A DNA stretch of 64,000 nt from Eubacteriales bacterium. GTDB lineage: Bacteria; Bacillota; Clostridia; Lachnospirales; Lachnospiraceae. A program made the translations under genes and the position numbers. Location: positions 1 to 64,000 of the forward strand of contig JAUNCG010000005.1 of NCBI GenBank assembly GCA_030526715.1. The letters are read 5' to 3'. This document shows positions 63,760 to 64,000 of the stretch, piece after piece (the first letter of the stretch is position 1; each line of letters opens with the position of its first letter). Under the pieces are notes generated by a model, which saw only the letters and a program-made list of their open reading frames with translations, was not told where the DNA came from and did not search any database.

Positions 63760-64000
63760 TTGAGCTACGAGGATTTTGTCTGTTATATTCAGACGAAGAT
63801 GAAAGAAAAATTGGGAGGGGAGGTACAGGTCGAGCTGCACAGGATCACTAAGAACAATACCGTGATACTGGACGGGCTTTCTATCCAGAAGAATAAAAGC
63901 AAGATTGCACCGACCGTATATCTGAATGAGTTTTACCGGGAATACGAAAAGGGGATGACGATTCCGGAGATTCTGGAATGTCTGGAGGAAGCTTATCATA
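63760..64000 (+). CDS. DUF5688 family protein (partial, runs off the window)
   Basis: The frame opens with TTG at 63760, preceded by AGAGAGG, and is open to the window end (80 codons). It reads SYEDFVCYIQTKMKEKLGG, then LHRITKNNTVILDGLSIQK and KIAPTVYLNEFYREYEKGM, which is the N-terminal pattern of DUF5688, a family of Clostridia without known function, common in gut Lachnospiraceae. Soluble, no signal peptide. Confidence 0.75.
   Translation, partial: MSYEDFVCYIQTKMKEKLGGEVQVELHRITKNNTVILDGLSIQKNKSKIAPTVYLNEFYREYEKGMTIPEILECLEEAYH

Overview
The window reads as chromosomal DNA of an anaerobic Gram-positive gut-type bacterium, most likely a Lachnospiraceae (Clostridia). The grounds are an Rnf complex instead of an aerobic respiratory chain, a PolC-type replicative polymerase, an LCP cell-wall ligase, TIGR04086, DUF1385, DUF4358 and DUF5688 family proteins, strong AGGAGG ribosome sites and mostly plus-strand genes. 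No rRNA, tRNA, CRISPR array or intact insertion sequence was seen.

Layout. 0-4 kb: ABC-F ATPase, LCP protein, small XRE regulator and a PF07456 membrane protein. 4-11.4 kb: an Rnf operon in the order rnfC, fused rnfD-rnfG, rnfE, rnfA, rnfB, then a membrane-anchored protein with three FMN_bind domains and ApbE, the flavin transferase that would load them. 11.4-28.4 kb: housekeeping and metabolic genes (CNNM/CBS protein, rho, rpmE with a structured leader, DUF1385, prmC, prfA, glmM, aminotransferases, methyltransferase, hsp33, DegV, MATE). Among them is a minus-strand membrane protein that looks like an FMN_bind domain without the flavin attachment motif.

28.4-40.3 kb is the accessory region: a PHP phosphoesterase, a wrecked Big_2 surface-protein gene, an Rpn-type nuclease, then a cyclic-di-GMP-I riboswitch heading a decayed stretch (solute-binding lipoprotein N-terminus joined to a broken hybrid sensor kinase). 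This is followed by an intact two-receiver hybrid kinase and a 1613-residue protein with one EAL and three GGDEF domains. The riboswitch beside a cyclic-di-GMP enzyme suggests a local second-messenger circuit partly destroyed by mutation.

40.3-48.1 kb is an arabinoside-use locus: AraC regulator divergent from a sugar ABC transporter (binding protein, two permeases, no ATPase) and a GH127 beta-L-arabinofuranosidase, convergent with a GH51 alpha-L-arabinofuranosidase. 48.1-52.4 kb holds a DUF4358 lipoprotein, an SGNH-type esterase-like protein and an MBOAT plus DHHW pair that probably acylates an exported glycan. 52.5-64 kb is housekeeping: thyA, folA, ispG, polC, an AlaA-like aminotransferase, a YqeG phosphatase, aroK, an M24 peptidase, efp and the start of a DUF5688 gene.

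Two systems stand out: the Rnf/multi-FMN_bind/ApbE operon, which could pass electrons from ferredoxin to flavins on the outer face of the membrane, and the cyclic-di-GMP riboswitch/kinase/GGDEF-EAL region.
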